Source: Pseudophaeomoniella oleicola (lineage: Eukaryota > Ascomycota > Eurotiomycetes > Phaeomoniellales > Phaeomoniellaceae). From it: 64,000 bases of DNA. The stretch lies in NCBI GenBank assembly GCA_003868215.1, contig QWDQ01000001.1:124001-188000 (forward strand). Reading direction: 5' to 3'. Under the pieces are notes generated by a model. The model saw only the letters and a program-made list of their open reading frames with translations, had not been told where the DNA came from and ran no database searches. The translations under genes and the position numbers were made by a program. This document shows positions 34,220 to 45,597 of the stretch, piece after piece (within the stretch, counting starts at the first letter, position 1; every line of letters starts with the position of its first letter).

Positions 34220-35239
34220 CTAAGACTTGTTTTCGGGGGTGGATGTTGATGACGTTGATGAGGATGATGAAGGAGCGAGGCTAATGGTCACGCCTTCTGG
34301 TCCTTCGAGTCTGATTGTGAAGGATAGGGAGACGAGTTGTGAGGTGGGAGTGGTGGGAGCAGCGGCCGCGGCTGATTGGGATGGGGATGGCGATGGAGGA
34401 ATAGTGAGGTTGAGAGTGAAGTCGAGGCATTGTTGTTGGGGTTGTAGTGTGGTGCTCGTGGCACTGGCTGGGGGAGCGGGATGGACGACACGATGCGGGT
34501 TGCCGCCGCCATCGACCAGGATATGAGGCTGGGTGGCACCTGTAGTGGTTGATAGCTGAACAGTCTCACGATGTGGGTTACCGCTTCCGTCTGTCAGAGG
34601 TGTTGGATCCGTCGCAACGGTAGCGGTTAGGACATGGGGATTCCCGGACCCGTCGGAGCGGGTCACAGGGTGGACGTTGGGTGCGTGGTGAGGGTTTCCA
34701 GAACCATCTGGTCTGACTGGGGGAGAAATGATCGGTTCATGATGAGGATTACCAGAACCATCACCACCATCATCCGAGCTTAATGAACCATGCGTCTGAG
34801 AGGGTCCGTGGTGAGGGTTCCCGCTGCCGTCTGGTCGTACCGGAGGAGCGATACGATGGGGGTTACCAGAACCATCAGTACGGATTGGAGGGGAAATGAT
34901 CGGCTCACGATGAGGGTTTCCGGAGCCGTCTGGTCTGACCGGAGGAGAGATAATCGGTTCATGATGAGGGTTACCAGAACCATCACCATTATCATCTGAG
35001 CTTAATGATGCATGCGTCTGAGAGGGTCCGTGGTGAGGGTTCCCGCTGCCGTCACTTTGGCCGATGGGCGCGGCATTGGTGGCCAAGGATACAGGTGATG
35101 ACTCGACATGGGGATTTCCACTGCCGTCGGTCTGTGTCGTGACACCCCCGTCTTCTACTTGGACTGTCGGTGCTGGTTCGACATGAGGAGTGCTGCTACC
35201 ATCCCCAAGGTTTCGGGGACCGGCACTGTTGATGGTCAT
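34220..35239 (-). CDS. DGSGNPH heptapeptide-repeat protein, unknown function
   Basis: A 339-residue open frame starting at the first in-frame ATG (MTINSAGPRNLGDG). It contains ten exact copies of DGSGNPH plus two degenerate ones (DGSSTPH, DGGGNPH), separated by variable linkers of about 8-18 residues rich in Pro, Ser, Thr and His (HHEPIISPPVRP, HGPSQTHGSLSSDD). A 74-residue block is duplicated in tandem. The C-terminus is different: LDFTLNLTI and VSLSFTIRLEGPEGVTISLA look like short beta strands, followed by a polyserine tail. No signal peptide, membrane helix, Kex2 sites or known domain are seen. Strong conservation of the heptad against variable linkers argues for a real product. I do not recognise the family. 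Confidence 0.72.
   Translation of the reverse strand: MTINSAGPRNLGDGSSTPHVEPAPTVQVEDGGVTTQTDGSGNPHVESSPVSLATNAAPIGQSDGSGNPHHGPSQTHASLSSDDNGDGSGNPHHEPIISPPVRPDGSGNPHREPIISPPIRTDGSGNPHRIAPPVRPDGSGNPHHGPSQTHGSLSSDDGGDGSGNPHHEPIISPPVRPDGSGNPHHAPNVHPVTRSDGSGNPHVLTATVATDPTPLTDGSGNPHRETVQLSTTTGATQPHILVDGGGNPHRVVHPAPPASATSTTLQPQQQCLDFTLNLTIPPSPSPSQSAAAAAPTTPTSQLVSLSFTIRLEGPEGVTISLAPSSSSSTSSTSTPENKS
34750..35060 (-). repeat. 222-base tandem duplication inside the DGSGNPH gene
   Basis: A segment recurs at an offset of 222 bases (74 codons) with few differences. An example anchor is GCGTCTGAGAGGGTCCG, found at 34792 and 35014. The limits given are approximate. Confidence 0.7.
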
Positions 35240-36463
35240 TGTGGGTTGTATTGATTGCTGGCTGCTAAAGTTGTTGAGAGCAAGAAGTACTTGAGTCAAG
35301 CCACGGAATCAATGGGCTAAGAAATGGACTTCAGATTTGATGAGATCTTTTGGATAGAAGGAAGATGTATTGAGAACTTTGAGGACATCTTCACGACACT
35401 ATATACCTTACCATATCCTCGCAGATGGAGGACAGATGGAGCACTGGCGTCATTGAAATTCAAAGCTGAAAAGAGCCCATCATGGAAATGACACTGAAGC
35501 CATCGTAGAAAACAGACACAGTCATGATAACGGATCCATGGGGCTGATGTGGTGTCTGGCCCCAATTGCAGGTACAGGGGGGCTGTGAACCAATGATGTG
35601 GTAAAGTAGTTTACCCACGCAGTGGACAAGGCTGACAGCCTAGATACCAAGAGATTGAACCGGGATTATGATTCGATGGCTCGCACTTCGTAGAACGAAC
35701 AGTAGTCAGATGGGGTCCAACCTGGCCAGGCAGCAAGCGAGAGAAAAAGACTAGCCCTTGCAGTCATGATGGGTGGGGTGGACAAGTTCAGTTCCTGAGA
35801 GAAATCTTTCGTGAGTCGTGATCAGAAAGACGCCTGATTTTCCCATCCGGAGACTTGTTGGAAGTGCCAATGAGGCTGAGCAAGAGAAGGGCGGGAAGAC
35901 TGTCGATACGAAAGAGACCACCAAACGGTCTGAAAGGCATACTTCTTTGCACACACAGTCAGCACTTACATTAGCTGCAAGTGCAAAAGTATAGGTACAA
36001 ACCTGAGGCTTACTGTGTACGTAGTAGTATCCCGTCACCATAAAAAGACATGGGTAAGAACGATTCCAATTACTCCGACGGTTGTGCGAATATACTAACG
36101 TACTAGATATGTGGAATCAAAACCAAAAAGTGGTCTTTCGTTGAAAGCGAACCAATAATATATCAAATTTCACTGCCCCCCCAGATTGATGGTATCATCC
36201 TGAGTGCACTTAGCCATCGGAGATGCGAACGTCATCTTCTAGGCAGAATGCTTGGGTACGCTCTACGATGATGTGGTCTGGGTGAAATAGAAGCATACAA
36301 CGTATACCAGTATAGTGTGTAATGCTGTGCATAAAGACCTAGAGGGGAGTCCAAATTTATGTGCATACTAGCCAGAAGAAGCGAAAAACCCTCAAACTCC
36401 ATATGACCGGTAAGAGGTATGCTGGCTGACTATCTCGCTCTTTCGATGTTCCTTTGCATTTTA
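35240..36463. other. Intergenic, repeat-protein promoter and calpain 3' side
   Basis: No gene is seen. One B-box-like GGTTCAATC on the minus strand (near 35656) does not fold as a tRNA. Confidence 0.45.
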
Positions 36464-39400
36464 CTAAGCTTCTGCCTTGACACCTCCTTTGGCAGGATCA
36501 TCCCGGTCTAGGACTGGCTCTATCTCATGCTCCCATTTCTTCGGTCTGATCACCCGGAGTGTCACATCCGCATCTTTGACCTGGGAGTACACTTGGAGTC
36601 CAACAACGCAGACTGCGTTCCACGGCTCATGGTCTTCCCCGTCCGAATCGGGTTGCGGAGGTGGCGGTGGAGCTTTCTTAGATTGTTGTTCCGGAGGCGG
36701 TGGTGGAGGTGGAATGGGCATATCAAGATCCGAATCGAATTCGAAATCTGGAAACGAGTCCGTATCCGAGATATCGTCCACAAAATCGAAAAGCATTTCA
36801 CCTGATCCTGAGCTGGCTGCCGCTCGGGGTGGTGCAGGAGGCTGCATAGTAACTTCTGAGGCCGAGACTCCTGCTGCTTCTTTAGCTTCCGGAGCGGTAG
36901 CCGCTGTTCCCTCGGATCTAGGACCTGTTGTACTATCTTCTGCTGTGGCGAGTCTGGGGGATTCGTGCTCCTGATTAGCCCCCACGGGAGGCTCATCTGG
37001 CTTATCAGAAGTGATCACCCCGGAAGCGGGATGCTTTGCTTCAATCTCTGAAGGAGTCTCTCCACCGACAGTATCTGCCGATTCAGTACGATCTGTAGGT
37101 GGCTCTGATGTCTCCGGAGACTGTTCGGTATGCAATCCGTTCCTGTTGGCGGAGACTATCTCATAACTATCGTCACTTGTTGACGAAGCAACAGTCGGAG
37201 GGATGCCTGCTATAGGTCTGTTCTCCACATCCTCTTCTATGTCGACTGATGGTGATGCTGCCTCTGGACTAGCATGGCTCATAGTTGTAGAAGAGCTTTC
37301 GTGTGGTTCCTCTCCAGGTACTGGCGACCCAGTGGGTGTGTTCGTTGGAACAGGCTTGGATTGTGTCTCCGATTCCGTTGTCTGCGTCTTGGGTTCATCC
37401 TGTGGATGCTGTTCAGAGCTTCCCTCTGTGTTCTTATGCGTGGACGCAGTCTCCTTGCCCACCAGAGTGGGCATTGTCGCCGGCGGCTCGACAACCTCAA
37501 TCTCCTCGACCGGTAGCATGTCGCGAGGATATCTATAATCCCGAGAATGGGGGGGAAGAAACTCGGATCTGCTGCTTCGGCGAGTTGCGTTCGCCTTCGC
37601 TGCACGCCGCGCATTTACCCTCATCTCTTTTGCATGTTGTCTCTTGGCCCTCGCTGCCTTCTTCTTCTGCACCTCCCACTCCTTCCGTCGTTGTTTCTCG
37701 GCTTTTGCCCTGCGCTTAGCCTTTTCTTTGGACTTTTTGTGCGCTTCAAACTGCAAGCGTTCTTTTTTCTCCTCCTCTGTTTCAACGACTCTGCCTTTCG
37801 CGTGGGCGAGATCATAGGAAAAGCCTAGCGCCATAAGTTTGTCCGGTCTGTCGTATGCATACTCTCGTATTACATCTTCGGGCGTTTCTTCCTCTTCGTC
37901 TCTCCAGGCGATGATCTTCATCAAGACGGAATACGTGCCCGGCTCAAGTTCTATATCGGTGCTGACAGATCGTTTCATAGCAATATTGCCATGACTACGG
38001 ACCAAGTAGTCATCCTCATCTGCCCCATCTCTATGTAGACGGAAGGACAGCGTGAAAGTATATTGTCCTTGTAGGTCTTTCCAATATCTCGAGTCGAGCT
38101 GAGATAGAACTATAACGACCTCACTCTTCTTCAACAAAGTCAAAGAGAACTTAGTACTGTGATAGTCCGCGGAAGACCATGAGATATCGAGAGTGGTCCA
38201 TAGCTGAGAGATGGTCCAGCTCTCATCAAAGAGACGAGTTCTATCAAAATGCTGGTATTTCCTCAGAAGATCATCGTAGGACATCCAGAACACCTAAGAA
38301 TTATCAGTTCCCAAGCCTTAGGTAGAAGGGCGCAATACCCTTACCCCGTCATCACCAAATTTGTGATCTAGTAAATGCATCCACTCAGGAGTCCATTCTT
38401 TCGAACCGTCGCTCCATGGTCCCGTCCATTCAACTTCCGCCCAAGGATTGCGGAGCTTGACGAGTCGCTTCCCTTTCACGAATTTTGCGTCGATGATGCT
38501 GTAAGCATGCTTCTGGACTATGCCCTTGATGTTCTGGCTACATCGGTCTGGATCGAGCCAATTTGCAAGGTGACCCGTTGAACAGCCGAAGAGGAATTTC
38601 TCATTGACTTGCGAAAGTTGTTCCTCCCAGAACCTCTCTTTGTCGAGAATGTCTGTACTATATATTTCTGACGTAACACCTCCTGTGAGATCTTCGATTC
38701 CTTCCCTTTTCCGGGTCAGCAACGCTCGTGAAGTATCATTGGAGGACGTACCCAACAAACCCCATTTCAATAGAGAGGTAGTCACCATGTATTTTAGCGT
38801 AAGCCTTTTCAAGCAGCGGCAACCAGGTGGCATTCTCATCCGAGCAAGAAGCGAAGTAAAGCGCCCTCGACCCAGTCTGATAAGCTTTGATATATTCATC
38901 CTCCTCGGCTTTACGGTCGATCTTGTTCCAGATCTTTTTCTCTTCGACGGATTCATAGTAATCAGCAACTCGGAGGTAGAGCTTGTCGTCGACAATGCAC
39001 TGCTGCCATTCCCCATCTGTCTGTTCTCAGTCTACTGGTCCCCTTTTACGGTATAGACACACCTCGATGAAAGACAAACCCATAGACACCGACATCCGCG
39101 TCATGAGCTACGCAGACTTTCTCGATCAGCCCTTCTTTTGTGCCTAACGCAGACAGGGCTGCCATGAACCAGCAATCTCCATCATGGCCTTGACGGACGT
39201 CCTCGCTGCTTGGACGTTTTACGAAGAACTGAGGGCTCTCAAATATCTCCTGCTCACTATCAATACTATAGTGCTCTTAGTTGGCTAATGGCTTACCGTG
39301 ACCCGTTTCACGCCCTTCGGTCTGAGAGAGTGGTCCCTCCTGTTGAGCCCATAAAGGCAGTCTTTATTTCCCAACTTGAGGTCCAGCTCGATATCAAAAT

Positions 39401-39707
39401 GCGGATCGCGATATTTATGATTTGTGCGTCTGCATTCTCGTATAATTCGTTCGACATCACGCTTGCACTCGGCATAAGCTTCATTATAGGACTTTATCGC
39501 CCTTTCACCTTGCACTGCACCGACCGGAGTCTTCGATGCCCTCGTTCTCGCATGCGGATTGTCCGGAAGTATCGAGGTCACCTTTCCAGGACATTTGGTA
39601 AAGAACTTCTTCCAGTGGCGATCTACGCCTTCCTGAGGTGACCGTTCCTTCTTCTTAGGATCCTCCGTTGCAGTGTTGTCCTGGCTTTCGGTCTGCATGG
39701 TCCACAT
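36464..39707 (-). CDS. Calpain-family cysteine protease with long disordered tail
   Basis: This is a clan CA, family C2 protease. Five exons give 1,017 residues: 39707-39297, 39249-39063, 39016-38752, 38705-38345 and 38293-36464. The catalytic triad is visible: Cys in GHDGDCWFMAALSAL (about residue 160), His in VQKHAYSIIDAKFV and Asn in KLRNPWAEVEWTG. A beta-sandwich-like domain follows (FWMSYDDLLRKYQHFDRTRL, LEPGTYSVLMKI). Then comes a very basic Lys/Arg/Ala/Glu coiled coil of ~70 residues. A long acidic Ser/Pro/Glu-rich region comes next, with a polyproline block (PMPIPPPPPPPEQQ-like) and a final conserved segment (WNAVCVVGLQVYSQVKDADV). Substrate is unknown; the tail may anchor or regulate it. 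Confidence 0.92.
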
Positions 39708-40693
39708 ATAGATGAGAACATCGATTTGAGCACCCTAGCAATTCGAAAATCGCGTTCGACGTCCAACGTTCAGCAAAAGGAAAACAGCAATGAGACAGAC
39801 AAGAAGAGTCTCTCATCTTCTGGAAAGATGAGGCTAGAACCCGAAACATGAGCACAAGCGAACGAGAAGGCAGCACTCGGCAGCCTGGTGAAGCTGACCA
39901 AGCGGCGAATCAGCCCGGTGGCTTACATCCAATAGCTATCTCATGAAGCGGTGGCGATCTGCAGCACCTGGGCATATACATTCACTGCTCGATCCATGTA
40001 AGGCTGCGCGATGATGGGAAAGGCTGACATTTGGGGGCTTTGACTTTTCCGTTGGAGTATGCTCATCTCTCGCATAGCCTCACTTTCCCACAACAACTGA
40101 GTCACTAAGGCAGGTAAACTTGCAGTGCACCCACTAATTGCTGACCTACACTTGACAGACTAATCATGTAAAGGTAGTTAAGTTGCGTTCCGAAGCGAAG
40201 TGACCAACCCAGATCAGACTTGAGAGAAGATCATGGTCGACAACATGAAAGCAATAGCGGTATGGCTGCTGTTGTACGTGTTTGGTGGTAAGATTTACGT
40301 TCCAGCGTTGCCACCAAAAGCTTGAAGTGTAGGGTGTATAAATGAAAATGCGCTATGAGGCATGCTTTTGTAGATAGTGCGTGTGTATAGTAAATCGTAA
40401 TTGACATCTCACTGCTTGGGAGTCTAATCAAGGAGTGTATTATGACCACTAGCATTGTGGCTGGAGTTGTGCACTTTTGACCGGTGAGAAGCAAGTGTAT
40501 TGCTGTCCTGTGTTGGGCTACATAGAGAGACTGCCAGCCACTCAAAGAAGTATGATACATGTCGTCTCTCCACTATCCAGAGAACCGATGCGTCCAATAA
40601 ATGAAAGCTTGAGCCATAATGATCTATTGCCCCCTAACTCCAACCAAAAGCAGACCTATTCCGCTCAATGCCACATTATTCGTATGGTAACAT
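39708..40693. other. Intergenic, calpain promoter and cdk1 3' side
   Basis: No gene is seen; several short frames in both directions lack coding character. Confidence 0.45.
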
Positions 40694-41822
40694 TCAAATA
40701 TATCCATTACTACGGCCACGACCAGAGTAAGCCGAGCTGCCAGCCTGGAAATATGGATGGACACAGGCTTGTTTGGCTGAAAGACGTCGCGATGGATCAT
40801 ATTCGAGCATGGCGTCCAAAAGATCAAGACCATTTTCCTCCAAGCCTGGTACTAGTTTGCTGGTGTCTTCTCTGTTCCATTTGGGGAAAGATGCCTTGAA
40901 ATCAGGGAAGGATGTGACGCCTGGCCAGTTGGTCTCATCAGGAGTGCCTAGGATCCTAGAGAATGTCAGTGTCGTTCCTTGATCCGGACGATCGTGGAAG
41001 TTCATACCTGAAAATCTTGAAGATCTCGTCGATCTCGGAGTCGCCAGGGAAAAGTGGTTTTCGTGTGCACATCTCGGCAAAGATAGCCCCCACAGACCAC
41101 ATATCAACACCAGTCGAATACTGACGCCCTCCCAGCAAGATCTCCGGCGCACGATACCAAAGTGTGACGACCTGCGTAATCAGCTCAATGCCCTGACATC
41201 ACTGTATATACACTTACCTCGTGAGTGTATGTCCGAAGAGGAACACCAAAAGCTCTCGCCAGCCCGAAATCAGCAAGCTTCAAATTGCCTTCTCGATCAA
41301 TCAACAAGTTCTGTGGCTTGAGATCGCGATGCAAAATACGATGGCTGTGGCAGTATCTAACACCTTCAACAAGTTGGGCCATGAACCTCTTGACCATTGC
41401 TTCTCCGAGACCCATGGTGTTGATATCAAGACCTGAGTCCGCTGGAAGTGCTTTACCTCGGCCACCCTGCGCCACTGGGAGTGCTTCCATGTATTTCTTG
41501 AGATCGAGATCGAGAAACTCGAAGACGAGGTATAGCTTATGACCGTCGGCGTGGACAATGTTGAGTAGTCTAACAATGTTTGGATCGCTCATCTCCTTGA
41601 GAAGAGAGATTTCGCGGATAGCTGTGCTTGGAACACCCTCGTCCTCCGCCTCTAGGCGGATCTTTTTGAGAGCAACGATGCGGTTCGGATGGGTGAGATC
41701 GCGAGCTTTGTAGACGACGCCATACGTCCCTGCGTTGGAAGACAATGTCAGTAGGCTGTAGTAGAAATGAAACTGGGGGACGTACCCTCTCCGATCTTCT
41801 CAATCTTCTGGTAATTCTCCAT
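40694..41822 (-). CDS. cdk1: Cyclin-dependent kinase 1 (Cdc28/NimX type)
   Basis: This is the master cell-cycle Ser/Thr kinase. Four exons, 41822-41786, 41729-41218, 41171-41008 and 40955-40694, give 324 residues. The N-terminus is [20 protein letters not shown], with the inhibitory Thr/Tyr pair in the Gly loop. The PSTAIRE cyclin-binding helix is intact ([17 protein letters not shown]). Also present are [30 protein letters not shown] (T-loop threonine) and [10 protein letters not shown]. The insert after the hinge ([12 protein letters not shown]) is typical of filamentous fungal Cdk1. The frame and motifs leave no doubt. An ACGCGT box lies about 210 bases upstream of the start codon. Confidence 0.98.
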
Positions 41823-42401
41823 TGTATAAATCTAATGCAAGAGTGTTTGAATATCAAATTGATAACTCGGACAACCAGATGAATTTTATCACTGTAGTTG
41901 TCTAGATGTCGAAGTGTTGCTGTCGACACTGGATCGTGATCTGATCTGATGCACAAGGGATTCGAAGGGAAGGTTGCGGGGGTCTTCACGAAGGCTGTCT
42001 GGTTAGTAGCAAGATTTTGAAAGATGGTGAAGACGCGTAATTCATGGCAGATGCTCAAACGTGCAGGTCCATCAGACAAGCGTTGAGAGGGTTGGTGTTG
42101 GCGAACAATTTCGTTGTTGTCGTCAACAGAAACAACTGAATTGATTTGATTGATTGTGTTGACCCTTCGAATCCCTGCGAGTAAACAAATGTCCGGACGT
42201 GGGACGCCCACTGGGCGCCACAAAGCACAAAGCGGTCTGACACGCGCGACAGAACACCGCACCACAATATTGAGAAGCTAAACCCTTTGTAGCCTCACTG
42301 TCTTCCACCACCTCGTAATTCTCCTGGTCTCTCTATCGATGACAAGCCAGACACTGAGCTCTCTGCTATAGTACACTACCTCTATCACATCATCCGATGA
42401 A
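41823..42401. promoter_or_regulatory. Divergent region cdk1/AlkB-type gene
   Basis: Promoters of both genes. It contains one MCB (ACGCGT) at 42033-42038. No coding sequence is seen. Confidence 0.5.
42033..42038 (-). promoter_or_regulatory. MCB element upstream of cdk1
   Basis: A single ACGCGT 211 bases before the cdk1 ATG. It may support G1/S expression; a single copy is weak evidence. Confidence 0.35.
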
Positions 42402-43504
42402 ATGCCTCATATCCAGGATTTAGATGCACGCCAACGTCCTCCAGAGTCTTTTCGTACCGTCTTCAAACAGTATTCTAGAATGCTCATTCCTACCATAGAG
42501 ACAGACCCTGTGATCATTGATTTTGCGAGAGCTTCAGACCATCCCCAAGAAGCTTTTATACATACCAAGGACATTCCAAGGAGCCAACTTCAGTCCGCAT
42601 TTCATGACTTCATAGGCAGAAGCGATGATTGCGATACTTTGCCTGAAGGCACAGATAGGCACTCTTCGATACCCGTGTACGAGGCGGTCAATCTCCCTGG
42701 TCAGCCTGGAAAGTATTCATACCGGAAGCTTTCGACTGACTCGAGGTAGGTCTAGTCATAGTCCCTGGGCTGTTTCCTCAGCTTGTCCAACTCACTCTTC
42801 TCGAGAAACTTTTGCACCGAGATGTGTCTAATCCAGTCCATCTCACAAATCTGCATCCTTTCTATGACCTCCCATATCAACACCAGGGGCATATCACTGA
42901 CACGGAAAACTCTGCCTCCAAATCATTCTTTGATCTACCGCAAGAGATATCACTACACGCGAAAGACTCAACCATGCATAGACCAATATCAGTGAAAGCT
43001 ATGATGGACTCGAAACTACGCTGGGTTACCCTGGGTGGCCAGTATGATTGGACTAACAAGGTCTATCCGCCAGAAACACCTCCGCCATTCCCGTCCGATC
43101 TTGCTGAGCTTCTGCACTCAGTCTTTCCGGAGATGAAGGCGCAGGCTGCTATTCTGAATCTTTACTCCCCCGGAGACACCCTCAGCATGCATCGTGACGT
43201 GAGCGAAGAATGCGATCGGCCCCTTGCAAGTATCAGCATCGGATGCGATGCAATCTTCATGGTTGGCAACGGAGATGGATCCGGGATCTTGACAGTGCGT
43301 GTCAGATCAGGAGATGCCATACTCATGACCGGCCCATCCAGGTTTGCATGGCATGGCGTTCCTAAGGTGCTGAAAGGGACTTGCCCCAGATGGCTCCAGA
43401 GTTGGCCCAGCACTATCTCAAATGGTGAATCGCAATATGGATCTTGGAAGGGATGGATGATGAACAAGAGGATCAACTTCAATGTTCGCCAGATCACGGA
43501 GTAA
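42402..43504 (+). CDS. AlkB-type Fe(II)/2-oxoglutarate dioxygenase
   Basis: This is an ALKBH1-like enzyme that oxidatively removes methyl groups from nucleic acids. Two exons, 42402-42699 and 42756-43504, give 348 residues. Iron ligands are the His and Asp in SMHRDVSEECDRPL and the His in AWHGVPKV; the 2-oxoglutarate-binding Arg is in INFNVRQITE at the C-terminus. LNLYSPGDTL and LASISIGCDAIFMVG are family blocks. The exon junction (VNLPG to VIVPGLFPQLVQ) is my inference: it uses a GTCAGC donor, a CTGAC branch site and a TAG acceptor in a 56-base intron and is the only junction I found that restores the conserved pre-domain segment. Other splicing is possible, but the catalytic exon is certain. 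Confidence 0.88.
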
Positions 43505-43742
43505 TCCAGCAAATACCGACCTCATAGGGGATTTATCTCGAATTCCCGAAGAGGCAGTTGAGCCCCGCCATTTCTTATCGTTGGTGATCGGCACGTCGCA
43601 CGTCTCCGAGGCTATCAAACCTCATGCCAATGACGCCCCCACCAAACACATTCTATGGGAGTTGACCTCGAGATGAAGTCTGCCTTCCTGCAATCCAGTT
43701 CTCTTGACACCTCCCTATCACTACCATTCTTTCCTCTTTGAA

Positions 43743-45597
43743 ATGGCTGAAGCATCTGAGCCCTGGCAGACACTCGCCAGTGCGAAGAGAGAATCCATCC
43801 TAAAATCAATCCCCGAGAAGTGGCTCATTCAGGAGAAGATCCCAACCGTTGACGAACAAAAGGATGTCACTGGACCTTACATCCATCAATTCCTGACCAA
43901 GTCCGAGATCGAGATCACTGAAAGTGATGCTGTTGATATTGTTGCAAAGACAACATCTGGTGAATGGAGCGCGACAGATGTAGCCTCAGCTTTCTGTCAC
44001 CGAGCTTCTCTGGCCCATCAGCTGGTAAGCGTTTAGGGAGATGTTACTCCGACCTCATAGCTCACGGTTTCGTACAGACAAATTGTCTGCACGAGACCTT
44101 CTTCGAAGCAGCACTTGCAGATGCAAAGGAACTCGACGATTACTTTGCTAAAAACAAGGGTCCAAAGGGGCCCCTGCATGGTCTACCGGTGAGTCTGAAA
44201 GATCAGTTCCACGTCAAAAATGTCGAGACCACTATGGGATACGTGGGGTGGATTGGCACATTCCAAGGAATGAAAGACGACGCCCGTAAAGGTACTTTCG
44301 AAAGTGAGATGGTTAAAGAGCTCCGAAATCTTGGAGCCGTGCTCTACTGCAAGACGGCCGTACCCCATACATTGATGACCGGAGAGACCACCAATAACAT
44401 CATTGGCTATGCATGGAACCCAAAGAACCGCAATCTTGCTTGTGGAGGTAGCTCTGGCGGCGAGGGCGCTCTCATCGGCATCCGGGGCTCTCCTGGTGGC
44501 TTCGGTACAGATATTGGTGGAAGCATCCGTATCCCTGCTGCCTTCAATGGCCTATATGGCATCAGACCCTCTGGCGGTCGTCTGCCCTACGAAGGCATGG
44601 CAAACAGTATGGATGGCCAGAATAGCATTCTCAGCGTCGTCGGCCCTCTTGCGACCACCGCTCGGAGTGTCAAACTCCTCACTCAAGCTATTCTGTCTCA
44701 GTCACCTTGGCTGTACGATCCCTTGGTCGCCGAAATGCCATGGCGCTTAAGTAAAGAGAAAGAGATCAGCGATGTGCTCGCATCAAATTCTCCGCTCTGT
44801 ATCGGTGTACTCGGCCATGACGGGATCGTCGGTCCTCATCCTCCCATTACCCGTGCACTTGATATGCTCACCGCTACCCTGGACGGCCTAGGTCACAAGC
44901 TCCTTCCATGGAAGCCACCGCCCCATGCCCGCGGTAACGGTGTTGCTATCAAGACTTGGTTTTTTGACGGAGGTGAGGATGTCCACAAGGACTTCTCCCT
45001 CTCTGGCGAGCAGATTGTGCCTCAGATCCAGCAAGTCTATGGTACGAAACCTATCGAGCAAGCCAAAGCAAGCGACATCGCCGCCGTCAATCGTGACATT
45101 CGCACCTACAAGAAGGACTATATGGATTATTGGAACAGCACCATCGAACACACCGGAACCGGCAGACCCGTCGACGCGTTCATTATGCCCGTCGCCCCCT
45201 TCGCTGCCGCAAGACCGAATCGATTTAGATATATCGGATACTCTTCGATCATCAACGTCCTCGATTACACCTCCGTCGTAATCCCCATCACCACTGTCGA
45301 CAAGAGCGTCGACGTTATCGACACCAAATTTCAACCCCTAAGCGACCTCGACAAACAAGTCCATGAAGACTGTAAGTGGCCTTTTCCCTCTACTACCATA
45401 CCGAACAAGAGCCCGCCCCCAGTTATTCATATATCTTCACTCCTTTCATCTCACCCCTCTCTAACAAAAGAAACCTAGATGACCCCGAAATCTACGACGG
45501 CGCCCACGTCTCCCTCCAACTTGTCGGACGCAGATTCCAGGAAGAAAAGATGCTCGCGCTCGCCGAGTACATCAGCGAACAGCTCAAGGCGAAATGA
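43743..45597 (+). CDS. Amidase-signature hydrolase (acetamidase/FAAH type)
   Basis: An amidase-signature enzyme that hydrolyses carboxamides. Three exons, 43743-44024, 44078-45371 and 45479-45597, give 564 residues. The Ser-cisSer-Lys triad is present: Lys in GLPVSLKDQFHV, cis-Ser in LACGGSSGGEGALIG and the nucleophile Ser in GTDIGGSIRIPAAFNGLYG. The C-terminal exon encodes DPEIYDGAHVSLQLVGRRFQ, the conserved end of the fungal acetamidase group. It starts only 238 bases after the AlkB-type gene. Substrate (acetamide, fatty amide or other) cannot be told. Confidence 0.95.

Noticed and set aside
34227-34526. Plus-strand frame opposite the DGSGNPH gene
   Set aside because: Antisense of the repeat gene's C-terminal part, with biased Val/Gly/Asp composition and no motif.
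35640-35720. B-box-like GGTTCAATC on the minus strand
   Set aside because: No pairing T-stem, acceptor stem or A box at the right distance, so not a tRNA.
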